A stretch of DNA of 58,529 nt from Nocardia kruczakiae NBRC 101016 (GCF_001612965.1 NZ_BDBL01000049.1:1-58529), one strand, 5' to 3'; positions 25,500 to 34,685 are shown, counted from the stretch's first letter. Notes: generated from the letters alone by a model not told the origin. Numbers and translations are program-made.

Positions 25500-26141
25500 G
25501 TGCAAAACACAGGCCGGCGCAAACTGGGCGTGATGGGCGGTACGTTCGATCCGATCCATCACGGGCACCTGGTTGCCGCCAGTGAGGTCGCCAACCGCTT
25601 CGACCTCGATGAAGTGATCTTCGTACCCACCGGGCAGCCGTGGCAGAAGTCTTCGCGGCAGGTGTCACCGGCGGAGGACCGCTATCTGATGACGGTCATC
25701 GCCACCGCGTCCAATCCGCGGTTCTCGGTCAGCCGGGCCGACATCGACCGGGAGAAGGCCACCTACACCGTCGATACCCTTCGTGACCTGCAGAATCAGC
25801 ATCCGGACGCGGATCTGTACTTCATCACGGGTGCGGACGCGCTGGCCAGCATCCTGACATGGCAGGATTGGGCGGAACTGTTCGAGCTGGCGAAGTTCGT
25901 CGGGGTGAGCCGTCCGGGGTACGAATTGAACGTCGACCACCTCGAGGGACATCTGCGGAATCAGCCGGCCGATGCGGTCACCGTCATCGAGATCCCGGCC
26001 CTGGCGATCTCGTCGAGCGAATGCCGTCGCCGTGCCGCCGAAGGGCGCCCGGTGTGGTACCTCGTTCCCGACGGCGTCGTGCAGTACATATCGAAACGGC
26101 ACCTGTACGTGCCGGGAGGGAACGGAAGGGTGAGTCAATGA
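25500..26141 (+). CDS. nadD: Nicotinate-nucleotide adenylyltransferase
   Basis: A 213-residue NadD, which adenylates nicotinate mononucleotide in NAD synthesis. The nucleotidyltransferase signature GGTFDPIHHGH is at residues 13-23 and the second motif is ISSSECRRR near the end. GTG 25500 is 8 bases after a TAAGCT box (25486-25491) without a Shine-Dalgarno sequence, so translation is probably leaderless. Its stop overlaps the rsfS start (ATGA), the first of a chain of overlapping genes through octT. Confidence 0.96.
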   Translation: MQNTGRRKLGVMGGTFDPIHHGHLVAASEVANRFDLDEVIFVPTGQPWQKSSRQVSPAEDRYLMTVIATASNPRFSVSRADIDREKATYTVDTLRDLQNQHPDADLYFITGADALASILTWQDWAELFELAKFVGVSRPGYELNVDHLEGHLRNQPADAVTVIEIPALAISSSECRRRAAEGRPVWYLVPDGVVQYISKRHLYVPGGNGRVSQ

Positions 26142-26542
26142 CGGCATCGGCACAGGCGGTGGAGATGGCGCAGGTCGCTGCGCGGGCCGCCGACGAGAAG
26201 CTGGCGACCGACGTCGTCGTCCTCGACGTCTCCGATCAGCTGGTCATCACCGACTGCTTCGTCATCGCTTCCGCGCCGAACGAGCGTCAGGTCAACGCGA
26301 TCGTCGACAACGTCGAGGAGAAGTTGCGTCTCGCCGGGCACAAGCCGGTCCGCCGCGAGGGCGCTCGTGAAGGCCGGTGGGTGCTGCTGGACTACGTCGA
26401 CGTCGTGGTGCACATCCAGCACAGCGACGAACGCAATTTCTATGCGCTGGAACGGTTGTGGAAGGACTGCCCGCAGGTCGAGGTGCCGGGTCTCGAGGCT
26501 CCCGCGCAGGCTCAGACGAGTGGTAGCGGGGACCCCGAGTGA
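26138..26542 (+). CDS. rsfS: Ribosomal silencing factor RsfS
   Basis: A 134-residue RsfS/Iojap protein, which binds ribosomal protein uL14 and blocks subunit joining when nutrients are scarce. The conserved core is seen in DVVVLDVSDQLVITDCFVIASA, NERQVNAIVDNVEEKL and the GRWVLLDYVDVVVHI segment. ATGA overlap with nadD and a GTGA overlap with gpgP show tight translational coupling. The last 15 residues are a variable tail. Confidence 0.96.
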   Translation: MTASAQAVEMAQVAARAADEKLATDVVVLDVSDQLVITDCFVIASAPNERQVNAIVDNVEEKLRLAGHKPVRREGAREGRWVLLDYVDVVVHIQHSDERNFYALERLWKDCPQVEVPGLEAPAQAQTSGSGDPE

Positions 26543-27315
26543 ACCGCGGACCGGAAGGGGGGACCGCGCGTGATCCCGAGGTATCCGGGGAACGCGCCGT
26601 CGACTCCGATGTGAGCGACGCGTCCGAAGGTGTTGCGCCGGCAGCGGGTTCGCGGGCGTCGAAATATCCGGGCGTGCGCCGGCTGATCCTGCTGCGACAC
26701 GGGCAGACGGAATGGAATGCCGCCGACCGCATGCAGGGCCAGATCGACACCGAGCTCAGCGAATTGGGCCGGCGGCAGGCGAAAGACGCTGCACGCGAGC
26801 TGGTTTCCCAGGACGCCGTCGCGATCGTCTCCTCGGATCTGCGCCGCGCCTACGACACCGCACTCGCACTGGCCGAACACAGCGGACTCGAGGTCGTGCG
26901 GGATGCGCGGCTGCGGGAGACCAGCCTCGGCGACTGGGAAGGTCTCGACCACCTCGAGGTGGACGCGCGGTATCCGGGCGCGCGCAAGGCGTGGCGGCTC
27001 GATCCCACGGTCACTCCGCCGGGCGGGGAGAGCAAACTCGAGGTCGGCGCGCGGGCGCTGCCGGTGGTTCGCGAGCTGTTCGCCGAGCGTGCGGACTGGC
27101 CCGGCCGTACCATCATCCTGGTCGCGCACGGCGGGCTGATCGCGGCCCTGACCGCCGCGCTGCTGGAACTGCCCGAGCACAAATGGCCGATCCTGGGCGG
27201 ATTGGCCAATACCAGCTGGGTGCAGCTGAGCAGCCACGGTCCGGGCATCGAGCAGCCGGGTTGGCGGCTGGATGTGTGGAATGCGGCGGCGAAGGTAGCA
27301 CCTGATGTCCTCTGA
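26539..27315 (+). CDS. gpgP: Glucosyl-3-phosphoglycerate phosphatase (histidine phosphatase family)
   Basis: A 258-residue histidine phosphatase. The phosphohistidine motif is LLRHGQTEWN with His54; the second His is in ILVAHGGL, and the catalytic acid lies in LRETSLGDWEG. Position after nadD-rsfS and before octT matches GpgP of M. tuberculosis, which removes phosphate from glucosyl-3-phosphoglycerate for methylglucose lipopolysaccharide synthesis. Residues 1-45 are an acidic, low-complexity extension that could mean the true start lies downstream, but the GTG at 26539 is coupled to rsfS. On sequence alone it could be any cofactor-independent phosphoglycerate-mutase-like phosphatase. Confidence 0.85.
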   Translation: MNRGPEGGTARDPEVSGERAVDSDVSDASEGVAPAAGSRASKYPGVRRLILLRHGQTEWNAADRMQGQIDTELSELGRRQAKDAARELVSQDAVAIVSSDLRRAYDTALALAEHSGLEVVRDARLRETSLGDWEGLDHLEVDARYPGARKAWRLDPTVTPPGGESKLEVGARALPVVRELFAERADWPGRTIILVAHGGLIAALTAALLELPEHKWPILGGLANTSWVQLSSHGPGIEQPGWRLDVWNAAAKVAPDVL

Positions 27316-28492
27316 ACGCTCCTCCGACGACCGGGACGAACCGGTCCGGCAGGTATCCGACGAACTGTTGCGCAAGGCATCCGAAGGACCCGTCCGGCGG
27401 CTGCCGGACGCGCTGTTCGGTGGTCCGGTCACACCGGTCGAACCGGCCGGGGAAGCCGACGCCGCCTCCGAGTCGGATGATGCGGACGACGACGGCGGAT
27501 CGACCGGGCCGCCGGCCGTTCGCGCGGATGCGCCCCCCGAGGCAGAGGAGAATGCGGAACCGGCCGCGCGGCAAGACAGCGTGCCCGGCGGTTCCGAGAC
27601 GACACCGTCCACCGAGGCGACAACTACGCACGCGGTATCCGGCGATGCGGCGGTGGCCGGTGACGCCGACGCGGCGCCCGATGCGCACCGGAAGTCCGAC
27701 ACCGGTTCCGGCGCGGCGATTTCCGGCGAGCCGAGCATCGGCGACGCGGCCGGCGCACCCGAGACTTCGCCGCGACCGGTTCTGGTCGTGATCGCGGACT
27801 CGCTGTCGTACTTCGGCCCGAAGGGCGGCCTGCCCGCCGACCATCCGCGCATCTGGCCGAACCTGGTTGCCGCGGAACTCGATTGGGACGTCGAATTGGT
27901 GGCGCGGATCGGCTGGACCTGCCGCGACGCCTACTGGGCGCTCATCGGCGATCCGCGCGTATGGGCTGCGGTGCCGCGTGCGGGAGCCGTGGTTCTGGCC
28001 ACCGGCGGCATGGACACGCTGCCCTCGCCGCTGCCCACGGCCCTGCGCGAAATGATCCGGTATCTGCGCCCGCCGGTGCTGCGCCGGCAGGTGCGCACCG
28101 GATACCAGTGGCTGCAACCGCGGCTGTCGAAACTCGGCCGCCCCGTGGCACTTCCGCCGCACGTGAGCATCGACTACCTGGAACAGTCACGGCATGCGCT
28201 GGCCCAGTTGCGGCCGGATCTGCCGGTGGTCTCGGTGCTGCCCTCCGTCCACGACTGCGAGGCCTACGGCAAGGTGCACTCGGGGCGTGCCCCCGCGGTG
28301 CGCGCGCTGCAGGAGTGGTCGGCGAAAACCGATGTGCCGCTGGTCGATCTGGGTGAGGCCGTGCGCGACGACATCTTCTCGGGCGAGGCGAATCCGGACG
28401 GCATCCACTGGGGCTGGGAGGGGCATGCGGCGGTGGCGCGAGCCATGGTGAAGGTGCTGTCGGAGGTGCGTTCGGTCGAGGCCGGTGCATGA
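27305..28492 (+). CDS. octT: OctT-like diglucosylglycerate octanoyltransferase (SGNH fold)
   Basis: A 395-residue protein. Residues about 158-395 are an SGNH/GDSL domain: nucleophile Ser166 in VIADSLSYFG, an oxyanion Gly in TGGMDTLPS and the catalytic His368 in DGIHWGWEGH. Its place after gpgP matches OctT, which octanoylates diglucosylglycerate, an early step of MGLP synthesis. ATG 27305 overlaps gpgP by 11 bases. Odd feature: residues 1 to about 155 are an acidic, Ala/Asp/Glu/Pro-rich low-complexity extension with no catalytic motif, which would make it much longer than a bare SGNH enzyme. Confidence 0.83.
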   Translation: MSSERSSDDRDEPVRQVSDELLRKASEGPVRRLPDALFGGPVTPVEPAGEADAASESDDADDDGGSTGPPAVRADAPPEAEENAEPAARQDSVPGGSETTPSTEATTTHAVSGDAAVAGDADAAPDAHRKSDTGSGAAISGEPSIGDAAGAPETSPRPVLVVIADSLSYFGPKGGLPADHPRIWPNLVAAELDWDVELVARIGWTCRDAYWALIGDPRVWAAVPRAGAVVLATGGMDTLPSPLPTALREMIRYLRPPVLRRQVRTGYQWLQPRLSKLGRPVALPPHVSIDYLEQSRHALAQLRPDLPVVSVLPSVHDCEAYGKVHSGRAPAVRALQEWSAKTDVPLVDLGEAVRDDIFSGEANPDGIHWGWEGHAAVARAMVKVLSEVRSVEAGA

Positions 28493-28509
28493 ATCGGTTC
28501 GGATAGCCG

Positions 28510-29352
28510 ATGACCGTCGTGGTGGTCACGGATTCGGCGGCGAGCGTACCCGCCGCGCTGGTATCGGAATTGGGCATCGTGGTGGTGCCGCTGCATGTGC
28601 TGGTCGACGATCGGGCGATCGCCGAGGGCGTCGACGACTGCGAGATCGACTACGGCGCGTCCACGGTGACGACCTCGTCCGCCTCCCCGGGTGAATTGCG
28701 CGCCGCCTACGAGCGTGCTCTGGAGGTCAGCGCGGGCGACGGTGTTGTGGCCGTGCATATTTCGCGACAGCTGTCGGCGACCTGGGAAGCCGGTCGCCAG
28801 GCCGTGCAGGATATGGATGCCGCCGACCGGGTGCGCCTGGTGGATTCGCTGAGCGCGGGCCTGGGCACCGGGCTGCCCGTACTCGCCGCCGCCCGCCGCG
28901 CGCGATCGGGTGCGGCACTGGACGTCGTCTACGACACCGCGGTCGCCGCGGCCGGGCGATCGCGCACGTTCATCGTCGTCAATCGGACCGAGCAACTGCG
29001 TCGCGGCGGGCGGCTCAGCACCGCGGCCATGTTCTTCGGCACCGAACTGGTGACCAAGCCGATACTCCAGATCGTCGACGGCAAACTGGAACTGCGGGAG
29101 AAGGCTCGCACCCGGTCCAAGGCATACGCGAAACTCGTTGCGGCAGCGGTCGATGCGGCCGGTGAAGACGGGGCGGCGGTGGCCGTGCAGCATCTCGGTG
29201 CCGCCTCCGCGGCCGCGACCATCGCCGGACAGCTCGGCGAACTCATCCCCGGCATGCGGGAACTCGTGACCGCCGAATTCGGTCCCACGCTCGGCGTGCA
29301 CGTGGGCACCGGGGCGGTCGGCGTTCTGGTGGTCCCCGGCGGCTGCGGCTGA
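28510..29352 (+). CDS. DegV-family fatty-acid-binding protein
   Basis: A 280-residue DegV protein, a family that binds fatty acids (FakB-like). It begins VVVTDSAASVPAAL, has the conserved TSSASPGEL turn (about 57-65), HISRQLSATWEA, DSLSAGLGTGL, and ends in the GVHVGTGAVGVLVVPG stretch. ATG 28510 follows octT by 17 bases. Position in the block is conserved. In M. tuberculosis eis lies between degV and comEA; here it is absent. Confidence 0.93.
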   Translation: MTVVVVTDSAASVPAALVSELGIVVVPLHVLVDDRAIAEGVDDCEIDYGASTVTTSSASPGELRAAYERALEVSAGDGVVAVHISRQLSATWEAGRQAVQDMDAADRVRLVDSLSAGLGTGLPVLAAARRARSGAALDVVYDTAVAAAGRSRTFIVVNRTEQLRRGGRLSTAAMFFGTELVTKPILQIVDGKLELREKARTRSKAYAKLVAAAVDAAGEDGAAVAVQHLGAASAAATIAGQLGELIPGMRELVTAEFGPTLGVHVGTGAVGVLVVPGGCG

Positions 29353-29487
29353 GCTTCTACCATCGCCGGCCGACGAACTCCGTCGCCGCGCCGGAGGTTG
29401 TCCACAGCTCAGCCGCTGTCCCCAGACATTCCGAAACCCCAGTTCGCGCACCGAGTCACGCCCCGCCGTGCACATACGGTCACCGTC

Positions 29488-30783
29488 ATGGCGCGACACG
29501 AGGATCGGACCCTACTGCGGCAGCGACTGCACGACGTATCACCCGGAACGGCAACGCTCGGCACCCTGGCCCCCGGCCCGGGTGACCCGACCCACGACGG
29601 GCTGTGGGACCTCGCCCGATCACCCGCGGACTCGACTGAGCAGCGCCGCGACTGCTCGGGCAGCCCCGCAGGACGCCGGAATTTCGGGATGCGCGGTAGC
29701 GAACCGGGTCCGCCCACCGAACCGGTGAGCGGCTCCGACGGCGGCCGAACCGTCGTCACGCCGCGACCGGGCCTGGACGCCGGCCTGGACGAAGCCGCCG
29801 GTGCGCTGGCCGGCGACCACGGCGGGACGTGGCCGAGGCGGCCGTATTCGCCGAGCCGCATCCGGCAGAGGCGCGACGATGCCGAGTCGCATCCTGCAAG
29901 TGCGGGAGCCCTCGACCGAGGCGACCGTGACGGCCGGGACGGGGACGAAGGTCCGGCGGCGAACGGCGCGGCGGGGACATTCCCCGAGGCGCCGGAGAGT
30001 CCGCGAATTCCGCAGTGGCTCAGCGAACCGGTGGGATCGGTGACGATCTGGCAGCGGCTCGTTCCGGAGCGATTCCGCGGAGTTCGCGTGGATCCCGGGC
30101 GCAAAGGAGTGTGGGTGCTGGCCGGCGCCGGCGTGGCGGCGGTGATCGTGGCGGCGGCCGCCGCGCACCGAGACGATCCGGTGGCGGCGCCGGTGGCGCC
30201 GCTACCGGCAGTGCGCACGGAGGCCGCCGAAACCTCGGTTGTCCCCGCGGCGGTGGACGGCCCCGGACTGGCCGTGCGGTCCGATCCGCCGGGCCGGGCG
30301 ACGCCGTCGCCGGCTCCCGGCGGCGATCTGGTGGTCAGCGTCATCGGTCTGGTCGAACATCCGGGTCTGCTGCATCTCGCACCAGGAACACGGGTGGCCG
30401 ACGCCGTCGCGGTGGCCGTCGCGCGGGAAGGTGCGGACCTCGCCGGGCTGAATCTCGCCCAGCGGCTCGCCGACGGCGATCAGATCGTCGTCGGCGAGCC
30501 GGGTCCCGCGAGCGGCCCGCGCCTCGGCAGCATGGTCGTTGCGGGCGCCTCGCATACGGCCGCGACATCGGGCGCCGCCTCGCCACCGGGACACAAGGTC
30601 AACCTCAACACGGCCACGGAACAGGATCTCGACTCCCTCACCGGGGTAGGTCCCACCACCGCCGCGGCCATCATCGGCTGGCGCAACCGGCACGGCCGCT
30701 TCACCAGCATCGACCAGCTCGCCGAAGTCACCGGCATCGGCCCCGCCAAACTCAACCGCCTCCGCGACCAGGTCACGCTGTGA
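29488..30783 (+). CDS. comEA: ComEA-like DNA-binding competence protein
   Basis: A 431-residue protein with a long disordered N-terminus (1 to about 200, Arg/Gly/Glu-rich), one membrane segment (VWVLAGAGVAAVIVAAAAA, about 210-228), an extracytoplasmic SLBB domain (DLVVSVIGLVEHPGLLHL onward) and a C-terminal helix-hairpin-helix pair (NLNTATEQDLDSLTGVGPTTAAAII, then GIGPAKLNRLR) that binds DNA. A longer frame from 29398 exists, but TACGGT (29475-29480) stands 7 bases before ATG 29488, indicating a leaderless start there. It overlaps comEC by GTGA. Role: DNA uptake, though competence in these bacteria is not proven. Confidence 0.9.
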   Translation: MARHEDRTLLRQRLHDVSPGTATLGTLAPGPGDPTHDGLWDLARSPADSTEQRRDCSGSPAGRRNFGMRGSEPGPPTEPVSGSDGGRTVVTPRPGLDAGLDEAAGALAGDHGGTWPRRPYSPSRIRQRRDDAESHPASAGALDRGDRDGRDGDEGPAANGAAGTFPEAPESPRIPQWLSEPVGSVTIWQRLVPERFRGVRVDPGRKGVWVLAGAGVAAVIVAAAAAHRDDPVAAPVAPLPAVRTEAAETSVVPAAVDGPGLAVRSDPPGRATPSPAPGGDLVVSVIGLVEHPGLLHLAPGTRVADAVAVAVAREGADLAGLNLAQRLADGDQIVVGEPGPASGPRLGSMVVAGASHTAATSGAASPPGHKVNLNTATEQDLDSLTGVGPTTAAAIIGWRNRHGRFTSIDQLAEVTGIGPAKLNRLRDQVTL

Positions 30784-32447
30784 ACCGCGGCGAATCGAAG
30801 CGCGCTCGGCGCCGGCACGAACACGTCGCCAACTCCGGCCACGGCGGCGTCGAACGCATGAGGGTCGGTGCTGGTGGCACTCCGTTGGACGCGCGGCTGC
30901 TTCCCGCCGCGCTGGGGTGCTGGGGCGTGACCATCGCGGGCATCACCCTGGGGTGGCGAGCCGGGATATGGGTGTCCACGGGGCTGGGGCTCGCGGTGGC
31001 CGGAACGGGAATCGTTCTGGCGCGGAGCCGATTCCGTGCTCCGCAACGAGCGGCATGGTGGGTGGTGCTGGCTGCGCTGCTGGCGTCGGCGGGGTTCGGG
31101 GTGGCGGCATCGTGGCAGGCCTACCGGGTGAGCGCCCATCCCCTGGGGCGGCTGGCGGCAGGCAGCGTGGTGACGGCCGAGATGGTGGCCGGAGATCCGA
31201 AACCCCTCCCGGCCCACTCCTTCGGTGGGCGGCAATGGACGATGCGCGCGACGGTTCGCGAATTCCGTTACGGCGCAACATCCGTACACGGCGATGCGGC
31301 GGTGACGGTGATCATGCCGGAGCGGATCTGGTCGGATCTGGTGCCGGGGCAGCACGTCACCGTCCGGGCTCGGCTCGATCATCCGTGGCGACGTGATCTG
31401 ACGGTCGCCGTGCTGCGGGCGCAGGGACCGCCGATCCGGGTCGGGCCGCGGCCGTGGTGGCAGTCGGTGGCCTCGGCGGTGCGAGGAAATCTGTCCGAGG
31501 CGGCCGAACGCGCGTTGCCGCCGGACGCGGCCGGAGTGCTCCCGGGGCTGATCGACGGTGATATCTCCCGGCTGCCCGATCACGTCCGCGAGGACTTCCG
31601 GGCGGTCGATCTCACGCATCTGATCGCCGTCTCCGGGACGAACGTCTCCATCGTGCTGGCCGGTGTCCTGCTCGCGGCCCGAGCTCTGACGCTCGACCCG
31701 CGCTGGGGTGCGGTACTCGCCGCGCTGGCGCTCATCGGATTCGTCGTTCTGGCGCGGCCGTCGCCGTCGGTACTGCGGGCGGCCGTGATGGGCGCGATCG
31801 CGGTGCTGGCGATGGTGACCGGCCGCCGGAAACAGGCGCTACCGGCCCTGTGTGCGGCGGTGATCGTACTGATCGCGCTCTCGCCGCAACTGGCGGTCGA
31901 TATCGGCTTCGCTCTCTCGGTGCTGGCGACCGCGGGCCTGATCCTGCTGGCGCCGAGCTGGTCGCAGTGGCTCGAACAGCGCGGCTGGCCCCCACTCGCG
32001 GCCGAGGCGTTCGGTGTCGCGGCGGCCGCCTTCGCGGTGACCACGCCGATCATCGCCGCACTCACCGGACATGTCAGCGGAGTGGCGATCGTGGCGAATG
32101 TGCTGGTCGAACCCGTCGTCGCGCCGATCACGCTGCTCGGGGTCGGCGCGGCCGCCCTGTCCTGCTGCTGGCAACCGGCCGCGGTCTGGGTGCTGAATCT
32201 GGCCGAGCCGCCGATGTGGTGGTTGCTCTTCGTCGCCGAACACGCGGCGGCACTGGGTATTTCGCTGCCGTTGCCCGCCGGAGTGCGGGGTGCGGCACTG
32301 GCCGGAGCGCTCATCGGGGGTGGTGTCGCGGTGCTCGGGCGTCTGGGCACGCGCCGTAGACGCACCCCCGCGGGTCCGGCGCCGCCCCCGGCACCCGGCG
32401 ACGGGTCGGTGAATCTGTCACCGGCCACCCGTAGGATCGTCCCGTGA
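30780..32447 (+). CDS. comEC: ComEC/Rec2-family DNA translocation channel
   Basis: A 555-residue polytopic membrane protein with the ComEC competence domain. Helices run from LLPAALGCWGVTIAGITLGW; the conserved core is GLIDGDISRLPDHVREDF, then DLTHLIAVSGTNVSIVLAGV, and later ARPSPSVLRAAVMG and the GVAIVANVLVEPVVAPITLLG helix. The C-terminal metallo-beta-lactamase domain of long ComEC proteins is absent, as in mycobacterial forms. GTG 30780 overlaps the comEA stop and gives a basic 26-residue leader; ATG 30858 is a plausible shorter start. It overlaps holA by 4 bases. Confidence 0.9.
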   Translation: MNRGESKRARRRHEHVANSGHGGVERMRVGAGGTPLDARLLPAALGCWGVTIAGITLGWRAGIWVSTGLGLAVAGTGIVLARSRFRAPQRAAWWVVLAALLASAGFGVAASWQAYRVSAHPLGRLAAGSVVTAEMVAGDPKPLPAHSFGGRQWTMRATVREFRYGATSVHGDAAVTVIMPERIWSDLVPGQHVTVRARLDHPWRRDLTVAVLRAQGPPIRVGPRPWWQSVASAVRGNLSEAAERALPPDAAGVLPGLIDGDISRLPDHVREDFRAVDLTHLIAVSGTNVSIVLAGVLLAARALTLDPRWGAVLAALALIGFVVLARPSPSVLRAAVMGAIAVLAMVTGRRKQALPALCAAVIVLIALSPQLAVDIGFALSVLATAGLILLAPSWSQWLEQRGWPPLAAEAFGVAAAAFAVTTPIIAALTGHVSGVAIVANVLVEPVVAPITLLGVGAAALSCCWQPAAVWVLNLAEPPMWWLLFVAEHAAALGISLPLPAGVRGAALAGALIGGGVAVLGRLGTRRRRTPAGPAPPPAPGDGSVNLSPATRRIVP

Positions 32448-33418
32448 CCGATCACCTGGCTGCCTTACATCTGGTACTCGGTGAGGAGGAACTGCTCATC
32501 GAACGGGCGGTCGCCTCGATCGTGGCGCAGGCGCGGGCCGCGACCAACGATCCCGACGCGATGCCGGTGGATCGGCTGCGGGCGGGCGATGCCAGCGCCC
32601 CCGAACTGGCCGAACTGCTGAGCCCCTCGCTGTTCGCGGAGGACCGGGTGATCGTCCTGGAGGCCGCCGCGGAGGCCGGAAAGGATGCGGTGGCGCTGGT
32701 CACCGCGGCAGCCGGTGATCTGCCCGAGGGAGTCGTGCTCGTGGTCCTGCACTCGGGCGGCGGCCGGGCCAAGGCGCTGGCACCGGCACTGCAGAAGCAG
32801 GGCGCCGAGGTGCACACCTGCGCCAAGATCAGCAAGGCGAACGAGCGAAACGAATTCGTGCGCAACGAATTCCGCACCGCCGGCGTCCGCGTCTCGGCTG
32901 ATGTGGTGCAGGCGGTGGTGGAGGCCATCGGATCCGATCTGCGCGAGCTGGCCGCGGCCTGTTCCCAGCTGGCCGCCGATACCGGCGGCAAGGTGGATGT
33001 CGACGCGGTGCGCCGGTACTACTCCGGTCGCGCCGAGGTCACCGGATTCGAGGTCGCCGATCTGGCCGTCGCCGGTGACCGTCCCGCGGCCATGGAGGCA
33101 TTGCGCTGGGCGACCGACCGCGGCGTCCCCGCCGTTCTGCTCGCCGACGCGCTCGCCGACTCCGTGCACACCATCGCGAGGGTCGGATCCGCCGGTCGCG
33201 GTGACCCGTTCGCGCTGGCCTCCCAGCTCGGCATGCCGCCCTGGAAGGTGAAGAAGGCGCAGACCCAGGCCCGCGGCTGGACCGCCGCCACCATCGGCAG
33301 CGCCCTGCAGGTGGTGGCCGCCCTCAACGCCGACGTCAAAGGCGGTGCGGCCGATACGGATTACGCGCTCGAACACGCGCTGGCCAGCATCCTGGACCTG
33401 CACGCCGCCGCGCACTGA
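32444..33418 (+). CDS. holA: DNA polymerase III subunit delta
   Basis: A 324-residue HolA, the clamp-loader subunit that opens the beta clamp. It begins HLVLGEEELLIERAVASI, the usual opening for the family, and contains LLSPSLFAEDRVIVLE, IGSDLRELAAACSQLA and the C-terminal collar region YALEHALASILDL. GTG 32444 is coupled to comEC (4-base overlap). It ends the comEA-comEC-holA operon, followed by a hairpin. Confidence 0.96.
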   Translation: MTDHLAALHLVLGEEELLIERAVASIVAQARAATNDPDAMPVDRLRAGDASAPELAELLSPSLFAEDRVIVLEAAAEAGKDAVALVTAAAGDLPEGVVLVVLHSGGGRAKALAPALQKQGAEVHTCAKISKANERNEFVRNEFRTAGVRVSADVVQAVVEAIGSDLRELAAACSQLAADTGGKVDVDAVRRYYSGRAEVTGFEVADLAVAGDRPAAMEALRWATDRGVPAVLLADALADSVHTIARVGSAGRGDPFALASQLGMPPWKVKKAQTQARGWTAATIGSALQVVAALNADVKGGAADTDYALEHALASILDLHAAAH

Positions 33419-33420
33419 GC

Positions 33421-33443
33421 CGCGGTGCCGACAGGGCACCGCG
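33421..33443. terminator. Hairpin after holA
   Basis: CGCGGTGCC (33421-33429) and GGCACCGCG (33435-33443) form a perfect 9-base stem with a GACAG loop, 2 bases after the holA stop. There is no T tract, common for actinobacterial terminators. It also faces the convergent phospholipase gene. Confidence 0.65.
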
Positions 33444-33525
33444 CCGAGTGGGCGAGGCGCCGACCGGCCCTGCGCGGCCGTTGCGCGCCGCGCCGCATCG
33501 ACCGAAACCGGGGTTGCGGCCGCAT

Positions 33526-34596
33526 CTAGTGGTGGTTGTGCGCGATGATCTCGCCGACGAGCGCGGGGCCCGGGAAGTCGGCCATCACGACGCCGGTCGC
33601 CGCGCCCGGACTGGAGCGAAGGTAGTCGAGTGCGTGCTGGTTCTCGTATTCGGCGTAGCGGTGGGGAAATTTCGCCGGGTCGGGCACGCCGGAGGCCGAC
33701 AGGAAGTCCATCGACAATGCCCGGGTGCCGAGGGCCGGGGCCTGCGCGAGGTGGGTGGCGACGGCCGCCCACTTGTCCTCGCGAGTGGGTTCGTCCCACA
33801 GATCCTGCGCGTCGATCGGCAGGCCCCGGTCGTCGATCCCGTCTGCGCGGACGACGATGATGGTGCCGCGCACGTCACCCAGCCGGGGAATCGCGACGGG
33901 GCCGCTCGCCGCCGGTCGCCACACCCGCGGATGCGCGTTCAGGTATCGGTCCAGCAGTGGTGGGTCGGGCGGTAGCCCGCCCGCGTCCTCGCACTGGAAG
34001 GTCTTGTCCTCGTTCGTGCATTCGGCCTTCACCCGCATCAGGATCGTCTCGCGCGGGTGCCGGTCCAGGAATTGTCCGGTGACCCGCAGCACGTCGTCGA
34101 GGCTCGCCTGCTGATAGAAGCTGCCGTGCTGAACGCCGAGATTGCCGGCCTCGTCGCGCCGGACACGGATGTCGAGCGCCCGGATACCGGCCTCGAGCTG
34201 GGTGCTCGCGGTCCGTTCCGACGCACAGGTGGGCTCGGTGCACCCGGTATCGAACTTCTCCTGGGTGACCACGGCCGGCCCGGCCTTACCGCCGTGGATC
34301 GACAGGGTGTCGTGAGTGCCGGGGATGGACATGGCGCCGAGCGGGGTGCTGTCGGGCAGCGCGCCCATCCAGTCCGGATTGCTCGCGGAATCGAGATGGT
34401 CGATCGCGCCGACGGCGGTGGCCTTGGGTATGCCGGCCGACTCGGTGCCGGCTGCGGCCGATGCCGGCGCCGACTGCGCCGCGGCGACCGGTCGCGCGAC
34501 CGGGACCGACTGTCCGCATCCGGACGACAGCGCGCTCGACACCGCCGCTACCGCAAGAACGAGGCCCGTACTTCGGCGAATCTCCCCACCCCACAC
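33526..34596 (-). CDS. Exported phosphatidylinositol-specific phospholipase C domain protein
   Basis: A 356-residue secreted protein. The N-terminus has RR, a hydrophobic core (GLVLAVAAVSSALSSGC) and a cysteine that may be a non-canonical lipoprotein site. Residues about 85-350 are a PI-PLC X domain: MSIPGTHDTL carries the first catalytic His, IRALDIRVRRD the metal/acid residues, and LGVQHGSFYQQ the second His. It would cleave inositol phospholipids or a similar head group outside the cell. I chose GTG 34596 because a TACCGT box lies 7 bases upstream; GTG 34605 adds 3 residues. It lies downstream of rpsT, separated by a terminator, and is not obviously part of the conserved block. Confidence 0.85.
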   Translation of the reverse strand: MWGGEIRRSTGLVLAVAAVSSALSSGCGQSVPVARPVAAAQSAPASAAAGTESAGIPKATAVGAIDHLDSASNPDWMGALPDSTPLGAMSIPGTHDTLSIHGGKAGPAVVTQEKFDTGCTEPTCASERTASTQLEAGIRALDIRVRRDEAGNLGVQHGSFYQQASLDDVLRVTGQFLDRHPRETILMRVKAECTNEDKTFQCEDAGGLPPDPPLLDRYLNAHPRVWRPAASGPVAIPRLGDVRGTIIVVRADGIDDRGLPIDAQDLWDEPTREDKWAAVATHLAQAPALGTRALSMDFLSASGVPDPAKFPHRYAEYENQHALDYLRSSPGAATGVVMADFPGPALVGEIIAHNHH

Positions 34597-34632
34597 CCGG
34601 ACCACGGTAGCCGACGTGAATCAACGACAAAA

Positions 34633-34685
34633 GCCGCCGTGGTCATCTGCGATGCAGATCCTCTGCCACGGCGGCGTTGCGAATG
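34633..34685 (-). terminator. Intrinsic terminator of rpsT with nested hairpin
   Basis: GCCGCCGTGG (34633-34642) pairs perfectly with CCACGGCGGC (34676-34685). Inside, ATCTGC and GCAGAT pair around a GAT loop, giving a long two-part stem. On the minus strand the stem is followed by TTTTG, so it terminates rpsT. Confidence 0.85.

Noticed and set aside
28492..29488. An eis acetyltransferase between degV and comEA, as in M. tuberculosis
   Set aside because: Only a 135-base gap separates the degV stop from the comEA start; no eis sequence is present.
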